A program made the translations under genes and the position numbers. The notes beneath the pieces are model-generated. The model was given only the letters and a program-made list of their open reading frames with translations, did not search any database and was not told the origin of the DNA. This document shows, in pieces, positions 63,924-64,000 of a DNA stretch of 64,000 nt. Location: positions 64,551 to 128,550 of the forward strand of contig NZ_AXAJ01000008.1 in assembly GCF_000472445.1 (NCBI RefSeq), written 5' to 3'. This DNA comes from Burkholderia sp. WSM2230 (GTDB lineage: Bacteria > Pseudomonadota > Gammaproteobacteria > Burkholderiales > Burkholderiaceae). Positions within the stretch are counted from its first letter, which is position 1. Each line of letters begins with the position of its first letter.

Positions 63924-64000
63924 TCGTTTCACTGCGTTGCGCCCACCGGCGTTTCGCGTGGCGATCAGCTCGCTTGACATCTTCCCGGCTCGGCAAAAAG

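Overview
The window is GC-rich, densely packed bacterial chromosome. Gene order and protein character point to the betaproteobacterial genus Paraburkholderia or a close Burkholderia relative, main chromosome. The pointers are the rpsP-rimM-trmD-rplS operon with an Ala/Lys-rich RimM extension, a VpsR-like sigma-54 activator near thyA, an RNase E with an Arg-Glu repeat tail, and yceD-rpmF at the right edge. I see no rRNA, CRISPR array, insertion sequence, prophage or integrase; the content is mostly core housekeeping.

Layout. 0-5.5 kb: end of an acyl-CoA dehydrogenase, dadA with a divergent Lrp-type regulator, a radical SAM gene behind a near-perfect LexA box, a TM2 membrane protein and a sorbosone-dehydrogenase-like secreted protein. 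5.5-17 kb: rpsP-rimM-trmD-rplS, a Nudix CoA pyrophosphatase, a CobD/CbiB-like protein, then M48 protease-rsgA-DUF2007 (minus), orn, mog-darP (minus), pmbA and folA. 17-24.2 kb: sigma-54 activator, thyA, a very large FecR/DUF6600-type secreted protein with Pro/Gln repeats, and an ArsR-type regulator. 24.2-28.4 kb: a 43-residue lipoprotein, an MFS transporter translationally coupled to a GlxA-type AraC regulator that carries a long hexanucleotide-encoded insertion, and a hotdog thioesterase. 28.4-35.2 kb: fumC, a phospholipase D-like lipoprotein, a BASS transporter, a MATE exporter and an S4 protein. 35.5-43.2 kb: two small secreted Lys/Ala-rich proteins, a UvrD-type helicase preceded by a heptanucleotide array and a LexA-like site, a protein of unknown function, AraC-AzlC-AzlD, CreA and two tandem tRNA-Asn genes. 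43.4-50.5 kb: fdxA, pncB, a LUD protein, an NhaD-type antiporter, a D-2-hydroxyacid dehydrogenase, rmuC. 50.5-57.9 kb: moaA-mobA-moeA (molybdenum cofactor) and rne with a long leader. 57.9-64 kb: rluC-HAD-Rieske-S49 peptidase run, an RsmI-like methyltransferase with maf, then yceD-rpmF.

The most unusual signals are short tandem arrays: a 6-bp array inside the GlxA-type regulator, a 7-bp array (13 units) upstream of the helicase, an imperfect 8-9-bp array near 24.4 kb, and 14-bp arrays downstream of fumC. Other points of interest are two LexA-type sites, a tiny lipoprotein ending in a porin-like strand motif, an orphan minus-strand terminator near 17.7 kb, and a predicted ~700-nt rne leader. 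Nothing here amounts to a clearly new multi-gene system; the repeat-bearing regulator and the array upstream of the helicase are the best leads.
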